This document shows, piece after piece, positions 5,876 through 13,648 of a DNA stretch of 13,676 nucleotides. This stretch comes from Phycisphaeraceae bacterium. Its GTDB lineage: Bacteria; Planctomycetota; Phycisphaerae; Phycisphaerales; Phycisphaeraceae. The notes below the pieces were generated by a model that was not told the origin of the DNA, did no database searches, and saw only the letters and a program-made list of their open reading frames with translations. Location: NCBI GenBank assembly GCA_028281215.1, contig JANQKH010000106.1, positions 1-13,676 of the forward strand. Direction: 5' to 3'. The position numbers were made by a program, and so were the translations under genes. Positions within the stretch are counted from its first letter, which is position 1. Each line of letters opens with the position of its first letter.

Positions 5876-6469
5876 CTACTCACTCATCGCTTTTTTGAGC
5901 ATGGCTTCGACTCGGTCATCGACGGTCAGGTCGACCGGGCGTTTGCCGTCTTTGTCTTTGGCGTCCAGTTTGGCGCCGGCTTTGATCAGCGCGGTGACGG
6001 CTTTGTGTCGGCCGTTCATTGCGGCCCAGTGCAGCGGTGTTCGTTTGTGGACGTCAGTGGCGTTGACATCGGCTTTGTATTTGGTGAGGTAGTAGATCAC
6101 TTTGTCGTGCCCCTGCCATGCGGCAAAGAGCATGGGCGTGCCGCCGACGAGTCCTTTGAGGCGTTCGGCGTCGCCGAACTTGGCGTTGAGTTTGACGTTG
6201 GGGTTCTTTTTCTTTTTGAGCAGGGCGACGACAGTGCGCAGGTCGCCGTCATAGGCGGCGACGGTCAGGGGGTCGGCCACGTTTCGCCAATCCTTGTGAA
6301 AACGCAGGTTCTTCTTTTTCTTCGTGTTTTTCTTGTTGTTTTTCTTCTTGTTACTTTTCTCGGCGGCCCGCGACGTGGGTACGGTCTGGTCCAGCACGGC
6401 GATCGCGGCAAAGCCGATCACGAGCGACATGAAGAAGGACAGAGCAAGGTTGTTTTTGTTGGATTTCAT
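5876..6469 (-). CDS. Exported or membrane-anchored ankyrin-repeat protein with Lys-rich linker
   Basis: A protein of 197 residues. Residues 8-27 (ALSFFMSLVIGFAAIAVLDQ) form a signal peptide or N-terminal membrane anchor; the following TSRAAEKS could hold a cleavage site. Residues 38-59 are almost all Lys and Asn (KKKNNKKNTKKKKN), a strongly positive linker. Then come about three ankyrin repeats: 66-92 (DPLTVAAYDGDLRTVVALL), 110-139 (GTPMLFAAWQGHDKVIYYL) and 143-172 (RTPLHWAAMNGRHKAVTALI), and a short C-terminal cap. Ankyrin repeats bind protein partners; no partner is evident. The start at 6469 is chosen for GGAG seven bases upstream; a longer frame to 6580 would place the hydrophobic segment internally. 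The basic linker could contact anionic lipid, cell wall or nucleic acid (inference). Confidence 0.87.
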   Translation of the reverse strand: MKSNKNNLALSFFMSLVIGFAAIAVLDQTVPTSRAAEKSNKKKNNKKNTKKKKNLRFHKDWRNVADPLTVAAYDGDLRTVVALLKKKKNPNVKLNAKFGDAERLKGLVGGTPMLFAAWQGHDKVIYYLTKYKADVNATDVHKRTPLHWAAMNGRHKAVTALIKAGAKLDAKDKDGKRPVDLTVDDRVEAMLKKAMSE

Positions 6470-6649
6470 GATTTGTCTCCGAAGGTTGCATTCTACCGGA
6501 TTGCTGGCCAAGTCGAGATAAGATCGTAAATCTGTGTTAATTATGATCTTGTAAATTTGATTATATTTGGGCGTAGCCATTGCAATTGGTTCTCAATTAC
6601 TCTAGACTGCCTTGGCAACGTCGGATGACCCGCAGTTTGAGAGCCCAGC
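6470..6649. promoter_or_regulatory. AT-rich divergent promoter region
   Basis: This 180-base gap between the leftward ankyrin gene and the rightward small gene is clearly more AT-rich than its surroundings, as expected for divergent promoters. One possible plus-strand promoter is TTGCAA, 17 bases, then TAGACT at about 6580-6608; both boxes match only four of six. Confidence 0.4.
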
Positions 6650-7003
6650 ATGGACCAGCGACGCAAACCCTGTGTTTTTCCCAGCCCGACCGAGATGGAA
6701 CTCGGCGTGGTCTCTCCGTCAACCCACGCTGGTCCGGCGGGCACAGCGATTCGTGTCCGCGTGGAGCCCGGCCGTGACGGCTACGCCCGGTTGGAACAAC
6801 TCGCGTACGGCGAAGACGTCGGCTGGTACGTGCAAAAGTCGTTCTGTATTCCCGGCGAGATGATCGAGCCGTTGGTTACGCAGCTTCGCAAGGCGGATTG
6901 TTTTGTGGACAAGACGCCGCAGTTCAACGATGAGCCGATTCCTTTTCCCGCGCCGTCGATTCCCAAAGACGATGACCCGCAGGTCGAAAAGCAGAACGCT
7001 TGA
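6650..7003 (+). CDS. Small protein of unknown function, faintly PC4-like
   Basis: A protein of 117 residues. The first 30 residues are polar and Pro-rich. The core of about 33-90, from IRVRVEPGRDGYARLEQLA through VGWYVQKSFCIPGEM to a helix IEPLVTQLRKAD, has an alternating pattern of beta strands followed by a helix. This loosely resembles the PC4/p15 transcription-coactivator fold ('...KGISLP...W..L'), but the match is weak. The tail is acidic and Pro-rich (residues 95-117). No signal peptide or membrane segment is present. The Shine-Dalgarno is weak (GAGAGC). The stop lies 75 bases before tryptophanyl-tRNA synthetase in the same direction, so the two may share a transcript. Codon use looks like that of its neighbours, supporting a real gene. 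Confidence 0.65.
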   Translation: MDQRRKPCVFPSPTEMELGVVSPSTHAGPAGTAIRVRVEPGRDGYARLEQLAYGEDVGWYVQKSFCIPGEMIEPLVTQLRKADCFVDKTPQFNDEPIPFPAPSIPKDDDPQVEKQNA

Positions 7004-7078
7004 TCACCGACGGGTGGCTTGGTGAGAATAGAGATTCTGTTCATTTGCAATCGTGGCTGCGCTCACTACAACACTTCC

Positions 7079-8146
7079 ATGTCCGAATCCACCACCGAGC
7101 GATTGCGCGTTCTTACCGGCGACACACCGACCGGTTCGCTGCACCTGGGGCATTATGTCGGCTCCATCGAAAACCGTTTGCAGATGCAGGAGGAGTATGA
7201 CTGTTTCTTCTTCGTCGCCAACTGGCATGCACTGACGACCCGCGCCGATCAGACCGACGACATCCGCGCCGACACGATCAGCATCGTCAAAGACTGGCTC
7301 GCATGCGGTATTGATCCCAACAAAGCGACGCTCTTCGTGCACAGCGAAGTGCCTGCGATCGCCGAGTTGACGTGGTATTTTTCCATGCTCGTGGGTTACG
7401 GCCGACTGATGAAGAACCCGACAGTCAAAGACGAAATCCGCGTCAAAGGCCTGGGCGATGAATACAGCTTCGGCTTTCTGCTTTACCCGATCGGGCAGAT
7501 CGCCGACATCCTCGCGTTTCGCCCGGCGTTTGTGCCGGTCGGCGAAGACCAGGTGCCGCACATCGAAATGACCCGCGAGATCGCTCGACGATTCAACCAG
7601 TATTACTGCAAGATCGACGGCAGCGTGCCGGACGAAGAGCACGCACAGCGTGGCGGGGTGTTCCCCATCCCTGAAGCGCGTATCGGCCGTGTTGCCAGGC
7701 TCACCGGCATCGACGGCAAAAACAAGATGAGCAAGTCGCTGGGCAACGCAATTCATCTGAGCGATACGCCCAAGCAGGTGCAGAAGAAGTGCAACAAGAT
7801 TTTCACCGGCCGCGGTTCGATGGATGACCCGCCGGTGCTCGAGAATAACACAATCCTCGAATACCTCGACATTTTCATGCCGGACAAAGCCCGCGCCGCC
7901 GAACTGAACGAAGCCTATGCGGCCAGCAAGATCGGTGACGGCGACCTGAAAAAAGAAGTCGGCGCGGCGATGAACGCGTTGCTCGAACCCATCCGCGAAA
8001 AACGTGCGACGATCAGTGACGACGATGTGATCGACGTGTTGAAAGACGGCTGCCGCAAAGCGAACGCGGTGGCGGAGCAGACGCTTTGGAAAGCGAAACA
8101 GGCAGTGAGGTATGACTTCTTCAAGCGCGAGATTGTGCTTGGGTAG
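7079..8146 (+). CDS. trpS: Tryptophanyl-tRNA synthetase
   Basis: A protein of 355 residues, a normal length for bacterial TrpRS. It is a class I aminoacyl-tRNA synthetase that charges tRNA-Trp with tryptophan in the cytosol. The ATP-binding HIGH signature is present as GDTPTGSLHLGHYVGS (HLGH 22-25), and KMSKS is exact at 216-220 (KNKMSKSLGN). Between them are FFFVANWHALT, the family's tryptophan-pocket region (YPIGQIADILAF) and VGEDQVPHIEMTREIARRFN. The start at 7079 is chosen because the conserved N-terminus follows at once; a TTG at 7019 would add 20 residues without family support. No Shine-Dalgarno is visible before 7079. No T-box or attenuator-like leader was seen in the 75 bases upstream. 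Confidence 0.97.
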   Translation: MSESTTERLRVLTGDTPTGSLHLGHYVGSIENRLQMQEEYDCFFFVANWHALTTRADQTDDIRADTISIVKDWLACGIDPNKATLFVHSEVPAIAELTWYFSMLVGYGRLMKNPTVKDEIRVKGLGDEYSFGFLLYPIGQIADILAFRPAFVPVGEDQVPHIEMTREIARRFNQYYCKIDGSVPDEEHAQRGGVFPIPEARIGRVARLTGIDGKNKMSKSLGNAIHLSDTPKQVQKKCNKIFTGRGSMDDPPVLENNTILEYLDIFMPDKARAAELNEAYAASKIGDGDLKKEVGAAMNALLEPIREKRATISDDDVIDVLKDGCRKANAVAEQTLWKAKQAVRYDFFKREIVLG

Positions 8147-8346
8147 TTAAGGCGCCTCCGTTTGGATGATCGGCGTTACACATATCGTTGGCATGAGCTT
8201 GAATTCTCTTCATTTTGAATATCTATGAGTTTAGCGCGGCGACTGTATCGTGCCCCCGCATCGCTCGGTTTGTGATTTTGCGAGTGGATTGATTCTGCCG
8301 CTGTAAAAATCGTTGCAAGGTTTTCGCCCTTGCGGCAACTATTCTC
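8147..8346. promoter_or_regulatory. Intergenic region upstream of the ECF sigma operon
   Basis: About 200 bases, AT-richer than the flanking genes, expected to hold the promoter of the sigma/anti-sigma/PDZ genes. TTGCGA, 18 bases, TGTAAA at about 8278-8307 is a weak candidate. No terminator for trpS was recognised. Confidence 0.35.
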
Positions 8347-8928
8347 ATGGATATGGATGAATCCACGACCAGGTCGGGGCAGGCGGTCACCGCAGGCGAT
8401 GCGGCGATGTCGTGGCCCGCGGCGCTGGCGGCGCATGAAGGTTGGCTTCGTCGGCTCGTGCGTGTCCGGTTGCAGGAGCCGCAGGCGGTCGACGATGTGA
8501 TGCAGGAAGTAGCGCTCGCGGTGGCGGCGAAGAACGGTGAGTTGATCGCGTCGGTTCGAGCTGCAAGTTGGCTTTACGGCGTCGCGGTGCGGCAGGCGCT
8601 GCTCTACCGGCGAAAATCCGGCCGTCGGCGGAAACTGATGACACGCTACGCCGAGGCACAGCTTTCGCCGGTCGAATCGCAACCTCCCGACCCGTTGGCC
8701 TGGTTGCTGCTTGAAGAGCGGCACGATCTGGTTCGCGCCGCGTTGCAACGGATTCCCAGCCGGGACATGGACGTGCTCGTGCTCAAGTATTCGGAAGGCT
8801 GGTCGTACCGGCAGATCGCCGACCACATCGGCGCCACGGTCAGCGCCGTGGAAACCAGACTGCACCGCGCACGAAAGAAACTCCGTGAGCAACTCCACTT
8901 GCTCAACATCAGCAAGGAATCGCCATGA
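8347..8928 (+). CDS. ECF-type RNA polymerase sigma factor
   Basis: A protein of 193 residues. Region 2 spans about 28-90: LAAHEGWLRRLVRVRLQEPQ, then DDVMQEVALAVA (the usual 'aeDlvQevfl' motif) and SWLYGVAVRQALLYRRK. Region 4 spans about 125-186: RAALQRIPSRDMDVLVLKYSEGWSYRQIADHIGATVSAVETRLHRARKKL, a standard helix-turn-helix that contacts the -35 element. There is no sigma1.1 or region 3, which defines the ECF group. The first 25 residues are poorly structured. No strong Shine-Dalgarno precedes 8347. The stop overlaps the next start by four bases (ATGA, 8925-8928), so the sigma factor and its membrane partner are translationally coupled. Confidence 0.92.
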   Translation: MDMDESTTRSGQAVTAGDAAMSWPAALAAHEGWLRRLVRVRLQEPQAVDDVMQEVALAVAAKNGELIASVRAASWLYGVAVRQALLYRRKSGRRRKLMTRYAEAQLSPVESQPPDPLAWLLLEERHDLVRAALQRIPSRDMDVLVLKYSEGWSYRQIADHIGATVSAVETRLHRARKKLREQLHLLNISKESP

Positions 8929-9623
8929 ACGAATCGACCGACATTTCGACGGATCTTCAGTGTAGGATCGATCGACTGGTGGATGGTGAATTGCCGACCG
9001 ATCAACGGGTAGCTTTGCTTGCCGCACTCGATCAAGACACAGCCCATTGGCGCACGTGCGCGCTGGCGTTTCTTGAAGCGCAAAGCCTGCGCGAATCGTT
9101 GGCGACGATGCAAGCGGGTGACGTCGAAACACACGCTTCGCAGAACGCCGTACGAAATGATTCAATCTTGATTCACAGTTCCCGCAAACATTGGCTGTTG
9201 CGTGGCGCGCTGGCCGCGGCGGCGATCGGGCTGTTTTTCATCCTTGGGTTCGCGGTTGGACGGATGGAACGGTCGAGTGATCCAAATCCGATGTTCGTCA
9301 AGCACAATCAGGAAGACAGCGGTCGGCACAATGCGCCGATGACGGGTTTTTCCGGATCCACACCGGTCGCTTATGTCGAACTGCCCGGTCACGATGGCAG
9401 GACGGTGCGCGTGCCCGTCGTTGATGACCCGGACGCCGACACTGCTTGGCAGCAACAGGCTCAGATTGACATTCCGGATTACATGATTCAGGTCATGGCG
9501 CGCAAGGGCTATGAGATTCAGCGCGAGCGTGAAATGATGGCGGTCGCGCTGGACGACGGCCGAAAGGTTGTCATTCCGGTGGAAAAAGTACGTTGGTCCT
9601 ACGTGGGTCACCGCGTGCATTAA
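8925..9623 (+). CDS. Membrane-bound anti-sigma factor, lacking the zinc motif
   Basis: A protein of 232 residues. Residues of about 12-60 (IDRLVDGELPTDQRVALLAALDQDTAHWRTCALAFLEAQSL) match the N-terminal cytoplasmic domain common in planctomycete anti-sigma factors, which would bind the sigma factor of the previous gene. The HxxxCxxC zinc motif of ZAS anti-sigma factors is absent. One membrane helix lies at 91-112 (LLRGALAAAAIGLFFILGFAVG). The remaining 120 residues would face the periplasm and include VAYVELPGHDGRTVRVPVVD and DDGRKVVIPVEKVRW, two similar beta-rich segments that may be a sensor domain. The start overlaps the sigma stop by four bases. Release of sigma probably needs cleavage or a conformational change caused by a periplasmic signal; the signal is unknown. 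Confidence 0.8.
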   Translation: MNESTDISTDLQCRIDRLVDGELPTDQRVALLAALDQDTAHWRTCALAFLEAQSLRESLATMQAGDVETHASQNAVRNDSILIHSSRKHWLLRGALAAAAIGLFFILGFAVGRMERSSDPNPMFVKHNQEDSGRHNAPMTGFSGSTPVAYVELPGHDGRTVRVPVVDDPDADTAWQQQAQIDIPDYMIQVMARKGYEIQREREMMAVALDDGRKVVIPVEKVRWSYVGHRVH

Positions 9624-9678
9624 TTGTTGTATTTCAAGGGATTTCTGGTCCGGTCGGATTTATCTTAAGGAGTCGAAC

Positions 9679-11340
9679 ATGCATCGTTTCGTCACATCTA
9701 TCGCGTTTGTTTTCATTGCTACGTTGTTGGTTGGCTTACATGCCACTCGCGCCTGCGCACAAGATGTGAAAGTTGCACCAGAGACAACACAGTCAGGCGA
9801 GTCACAACAAGTGAATCCGGTTGAATTGATTGTGGTGACGGATGCGAACAAGAAGCAGGCCGGGAATCCGACCGTAGGGAACTCCTCAACCGTTGATCGA
9901 ATTCTGGTCAACAAGTGGAAAGATACGGAACAGAGCGAATCGTTCAAGACGCGCGCGGAGTTGATTCGGCGGATCTATTTGGATTTGACCGGCACGCCGC
10001 CGACCGCGGAGCAGATGAAAAAATACCAGGCCACGCCGGCGCATCAGATCGTGGCGCGCGTACTCGCCTGCCCGATTGCCAACAAGCACAACGGACTTTG
10101 GGTGGCAGGTCTGAACGCTCAGGGGGAAGAACTTCTTCCGGCCATGCCTCTGTTCAGCCATCGGCTGAATGCGAACGCCAAATGCACGCAGTGTCATACG
10201 ACGCACACCCACAATATCGATCAGGCGATCAATCGTGGCATTTCCTTCCTCAATGCGACGGCCGGCGGGGCCGACTCGGTGTGGTCCGACTGGGTTGTCG
10301 AGATGAAGTCATCGGACAAGCCATGGATCGGTATTGCGGTGGGGCCGGTCGATGACGTGCTCAAAGCGCAATTGAACATCAACACCGGTGTGGTGGTTAC
10401 GAAAGTTGCGCCGGACAGTCCGGCACAAAAGGCAGGCGTCACGCTACATGACATTGTGTTGTCGATCAACGGCCAGGCGATCAACTCTGGCGAGGATGTG
10501 GACAAAGCCGTGCAAACCGGCGGTGAAGATGATCCCGGTCTTCAAGTGAAGTTGATCCAGGCGGGCAAGATCACCCTGCGGACGATCAAAGCCCAGCAAC
10601 CAATCGAAAACGAAATCGACAAACTGCTGACCCAAGCCGGCATCGTGCGATATAAGATCGGCGTACGTATCAACAACACCGACGAAACCCTTCGCACGCA
10701 CCTTGGGTTGGAAGAGAATCAGGGCGTCGTGATCACGGAAGTCATCGAAGGCACGCCCGCGGCAAAGGCCGGCGTCAAGCACCTCGATGTGATCACGGTT
10801 GTGAACGACAAGCCGGTGATGGGCACGGAAAACCTGATTGCCATTGTGCAGGACAGCCAGGGGAATCCGTTGAACATCCAGTTGCGCCGCGGTGGCGGTC
10901 AAGAACTCAAACTGTTGATCGCACCGGAAAAAGAAGTGGACGAGCAACTCAAGCAGCGCATCTTGAACGAACTGGCCCAACGTAAACGCGTTCGGTACGA
11001 ATACCAACTGCTGCACCCAGGTTTCATCGAGGGAAAGCAAGGCAACGCGCTGAAATTGAAAGCCTATGACCATATCGACGTCGCCGACGCCACTGTGCGA
11101 TGGGTCAAGCCGTTGAAGACCGGGGATCGCTCGAACATCACGACCCTGCAAGCCGAGACGCTCAAGGTTTTCGGCCAGTCCGATCATGCGCAGGTCAATC
11201 AGAAGCTGGATCAGATATCCAAGCAACTGGCGGAACTGTCGCAGGCGGTGAAGGCGCTTCAAGACCAGAAAGACGCCGCGCTGAAATCCAGGCGTACAGG
11301 TGGCGGCGGTACGGGAAATCCTTCTGGCGCGAGTGATTAG
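9679..11340 (+). CDS. Exported protein with DUF1549-like segment, CxxCH motif, two PDZ domains and coiled coil
   Basis: A protein of 553 residues. MHRFVTSIAFVFIATLLVGLHATRACAQ is a signal peptide. Residues 72-113 (VDRILVNKWK then LIRRIYLDLTGTPPTAEQM) match the start of the planctomycete DUF1549 domain, but only this part. C169-T-Q-C172-H173 is a single c-type haem attachment motif, followed by HTHN. Two PDZ domains lie at about 215-305 (WIGIAVGPVDD, VVVTKVAPDSPAQKAGVTLHDIV) and 326-415 (KIGVRINNTD, VVITEVIEGTPAAKAGVKHLDVI). Residues 500-535 form a coiled coil (LDQISKQLAELSQAVKALQDQ) before a Gly-rich tail. No protease domain is seen. The start has AAGGAG six bases upstream. It follows the anti-sigma gene by 55 bases and may sense or support that system in the periplasm (inference). 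Confidence 0.85.
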   Translation: MHRFVTSIAFVFIATLLVGLHATRACAQDVKVAPETTQSGESQQVNPVELIVVTDANKKQAGNPTVGNSSTVDRILVNKWKDTEQSESFKTRAELIRRIYLDLTGTPPTAEQMKKYQATPAHQIVARVLACPIANKHNGLWVAGLNAQGEELLPAMPLFSHRLNANAKCTQCHTTHTHNIDQAINRGISFLNATAGGADSVWSDWVVEMKSSDKPWIGIAVGPVDDVLKAQLNINTGVVVTKVAPDSPAQKAGVTLHDIVLSINGQAINSGEDVDKAVQTGGEDDPGLQVKLIQAGKITLRTIKAQQPIENEIDKLLTQAGIVRYKIGVRINNTDETLRTHLGLEENQGVVITEVIEGTPAAKAGVKHLDVITVVNDKPVMGTENLIAIVQDSQGNPLNIQLRRGGGQELKLLIAPEKEVDEQLKQRILNELAQRKRVRYEYQLLHPGFIEGKQGNALKLKAYDHIDVADATVRWVKPLKTGDRSNITTLQAETLKVFGQSDHAQVNQKLDQISKQLAELSQAVKALQDQKDAALKSRRTGGGGTGNPSGASD

Positions 11341-12260
11341 GTCTCATTCGTTGCGATGGATTGACGATGTGGTTTGCCGCGAATCCATCGAATGAAAAAC
11401 CACACAGCAACCACCGTGCTTAACCCCACCGCGACCATCACGAACATTTGGTTTCCTTCGCGGTAGGTCTGCGGGTCGAACTGGCAGTTGATGTAAATGT
11501 GCTCCGTCGCGGGCGTAATGCCCGCCCGTTCAAACGTGTTGAGAATATAGCGCGGCATGCTCGAGGTGGACAGTTGTCCCTTGATGGGACGCTCCGGTGA
11601 TACATCGTGAAGTGTTTCGGCCGGCCCGACGATGAACACCTTCAGCCCTTGGTCGGGTGTCCACGCGTCCGACACGATCGGCATGTAATACACCGCATCG
11701 GATTCTCTTCCGTTGCTGGACCATCCGACGGATAGGTCCGGCAACGTTCGGCCGGTCACTTCGATGTAGTTCGATGGCGGCATCGTTCCCTGTTCGAGTG
11801 ATCGCAGATCGACCGATGTAAGTTCACCGATATTCGCGACGTCAACGAAGGTGAAAACGCCCAATGCGGTGACCAACAACGTGGCGTGGATCAAAAATCG
11901 CAGCACGCCGGGTAGGGCTTCCCATCGTTGGCCGAACTTCGCAAGACGCGACGGCTCTTCGTTCTCCTTCTTTTTGCTGGATTGCACCGGATCCAGATCA
12001 ATGCCAAGGGCTTTGCCGAAGAGCATACCGATCGACCAGAGCACGCCCCAGCCGACGATGGAAAGCACGATGTAGGTGATGGTTTGGGAGTAGACGCCCC
12101 ACTGGTTCAATTGGAATTCAGCCGCCCATTCCACGGGGCCGGTGTACGTGAGCATGAAATAGAGCATCGCCGCAAATGAAATAATCATCGAGCCCAGACT
12201 CAGTGGGCTCAACTTCTCTTCTTTGGGATCAGTCGGCGGAAGGTAAAGCTTGTCGGCCAT
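11337..12260 (-). CDS. Four-helix membrane protein of unknown function
   Basis: A protein of 307 residues from this start. Membrane helices lie at about 22-40, 58-80, 117-139 and 271-291. A cytosolic linker (91-115) holds SSKKKENEEP. The large loop of about 140-270 should lie outside the membrane and contains NYIEVTGRTLPDLSVGW, DAVYYMPIVSDAW and LKVFIVGP, which read as a beta-rich domain. No family was recognised. A GTG at 12320 would overlap the stop of the upstream gene by four bases and is a real alternative start; the ATG at 12260 is preferred only because the sequence after it looks like a natural N-terminus. The stop codon overlaps the stop of the convergent PDZ gene by four bases (11337-11340). 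Probably co-transcribed with the gene at 12317-13648. Confidence 0.75.
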   Translation of the reverse strand: MADKLYLPPTDPKEEKLSPLSLGSMIISFAAMLYFMLTYTGPVEWAAEFQLNQWGVYSQTITYIVLSIVGWGVLWSIGMLFGKALGIDLDPVQSSKKKENEEPSRLAKFGQRWEALPGVLRFLIHATLLVTALGVFTFVDVANIGELTSVDLRSLEQGTMPPSNYIEVTGRTLPDLSVGWSSNGRESDAVYYMPIVSDAWTPDQGLKVFIVGPAETLHDVSPERPIKGQLSTSSMPRYILNTFERAGITPATEHIYINCQFDPQTYREGNQMFVMVAVGLSTVVAVWFFIRWIRGKPHRQSIATNET

Positions 12261-12316
12261 TGAAGAGCCCCGATTGATGTCGAACGCCATGCGTGGGAAA
12301 CGCTGATCAAGTGTCG

Positions 12317-13648
12317 TCACGCCGGTGCGCCAATCGGTTCCATTTTATCGTCCTCTTCCTGGATCAGCGCGTCGCGGACATCGCCCTGATGTTGGGCGTG
12401 TTCGGGGCCGTGCAGGATGCGGTCGAGGTAGAACTCGTAGTCTTCCAGTTCATTGCGAGTCAATTCGTGATGAATGCGCACGGCGAGCAACCGGCGCGTG
12501 TACAACGCTTGCTGTTCGATCACCTCATCGATCACGGTTTCGACCGATTGCTCGGGATGGATTGGTGATCGTCCCATGCACCAGTCAGAAAAGCGTCTGC
12601 CCGGCGTGTGGTGGGCGGGGCCGCAGAGTAATTCTTTGAGTCCGCCGTGATCGATGTGCACGGCGATGCGCAAGGCGCGCCGGGCTTCCTCGGTGAGCGT
12701 GGTTTGCGCTTGCGGATGTTCGTCGAGGTAATGTTCCAGTGCGGCTTGTTCGTGACGGGTGTGTTGCACGAACAGTCGGCGACGGGCGGCCTGCCGGGAT
12801 TCGACCTGAAACGCGCGATTGTAGCGCACGACGTCGTCGGACCAGTTTTCGTTCAGCTCGCCGAGCACGTACTGCGGGTCATACAGCCGGCGAAGTTGCG
12901 TGGCGGCTTCGAAATTCGGAAAAATCGTTTTCTGCATCAGTTTGTGCGCCAACTCCGGTTCAGGGTTGAGCACACGGTGGAATACGTTTTGGCGGTATTC
13001 GATCAAATCATCGACGGCCGACTGCCCGACCTCATTGCGGATAACGTTGTCCGTTTGCACGGTCGGCCAGAGAAAATGGTCAGGTGAGAAATGGAACGGC
13101 GGGTAGTGCTTGTCGAGTTTGACACAAGCGCGGGCGATGCGCAGTTGAATCGCCCGGGTAACGATGCGGAACCACAGGCTTTGAAACGCGCGTTTGCGCG
13201 AGTGGGTCAACATGAAAAAACGAGTCAGCCTGGCTTCTTTCTTCGCTTCACCGAGGCGTTCGGCGGCGTCGAATTGTTGTTGCAGTTTTTTGTCCGTACG
13301 ATGAAACGGCGCGCCGTCGTACCAGTCCTTCACTTTTGACAGGTCGTAACGCAGCGTGTGTTTCAACACCGAACGGGACAACGGCAATTGCATCGCGTAG
13401 TCGAACATGAGGCGGAAGCCTTCAGCGGTGCGGCCGATCTCGCTCATCACAGACACCAGTTGGTTGCGTACGCTGTCACTGATGCGATCGGAGAGGCCGG
13501 CGTGGCAGAGGTAGTCGAGGTCGGGTTGATGTTGTTCGATGAGTCGGCGTTCGTCGTTGCGTTGTTCTTGTGGATAGCGAAACTGCTCGTACGCGTAGAC
13601 GCGGTCCCACAGGTGACGGCGGTGTTGCTCGGCCCGTGATTTTTTCAT
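12317..13648 (-). CDS. Large charged protein of unknown function, frame open to the window edge
   Basis: A protein of 443 residues from the ATG at 13648. It is rich in Arg, His, Glu and Gln, has no signal peptide or membrane helix, and is probably cytosolic and mostly helical. No family or catalytic motif was recognised. Notable segments are LSRSVLKHTLRYDLSKVKDW, ACVKLDKHYPPFHFSPDHFL and HIDHGGLKELLCGPAHHTPG; the His/Cys-rich last one could bind metal, which is speculative. GAGG lies close to the ATG but at short spacing, and the frame continues open to 13676 (AKGSNLLED before the Met), so the gene may start outside the window. The stop touches the GTG alternative start of the membrane protein gene, indicating one operon. 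Confidence 0.75.
   Translation of the reverse strand: MKKSRAEQHRRHLWDRVYAYEQFRYPQEQRNDERRLIEQHQPDLDYLCHAGLSDRISDSVRNQLVSVMSEIGRTAEGFRLMFDYAMQLPLSRSVLKHTLRYDLSKVKDWYDGAPFHRTDKKLQQQFDAAERLGEAKKEARLTRFFMLTHSRKRAFQSLWFRIVTRAIQLRIARACVKLDKHYPPFHFSPDHFLWPTVQTDNVIRNEVGQSAVDDLIEYRQNVFHRVLNPEPELAHKLMQKTIFPNFEAATQLRRLYDPQYVLGELNENWSDDVVRYNRAFQVESRQAARRRLFVQHTRHEQAALEHYLDEHPQAQTTLTEEARRALRIAVHIDHGGLKELLCGPAHHTPGRRFSDWCMGRSPIHPEQSVETVIDEVIEQQALYTRRLLAVRIHHELTRNELEDYEFYLDRILHGPEHAQHQGDVRDALIQEEDDKMEPIGAPA

Noticed and set aside
5786..6529. Plus-strand reading frame (247 codons) opposite the ankyrin gene
   Set aside because: Composition is Val/Gly/Phe-rich complement of the ankyrin and Lys-rich coding sequence, without signal or motif.
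7004..7756. Long minus-strand reading frame (250 codons) opposite trpS
   Set aside because: It lies antisense to a confident tRNA synthetase gene and reads as Asp/Val/Arg-rich sequence without motifs, as expected for the complement of GC-rich coding DNA.
8176..9165. Long minus-strand reading frame (329 codons) opposite the sigma and anti-sigma genes
   Set aside because: The plus-strand proteins have clear domains and a coupled ATGA overlap; the antisense frame has no recognisable features.
10444..11262. Minus-strand reading frame (272 codons) opposite the PDZ gene
   Set aside because: Shadow of the double PDZ coding sequence, which is certain from its motifs.
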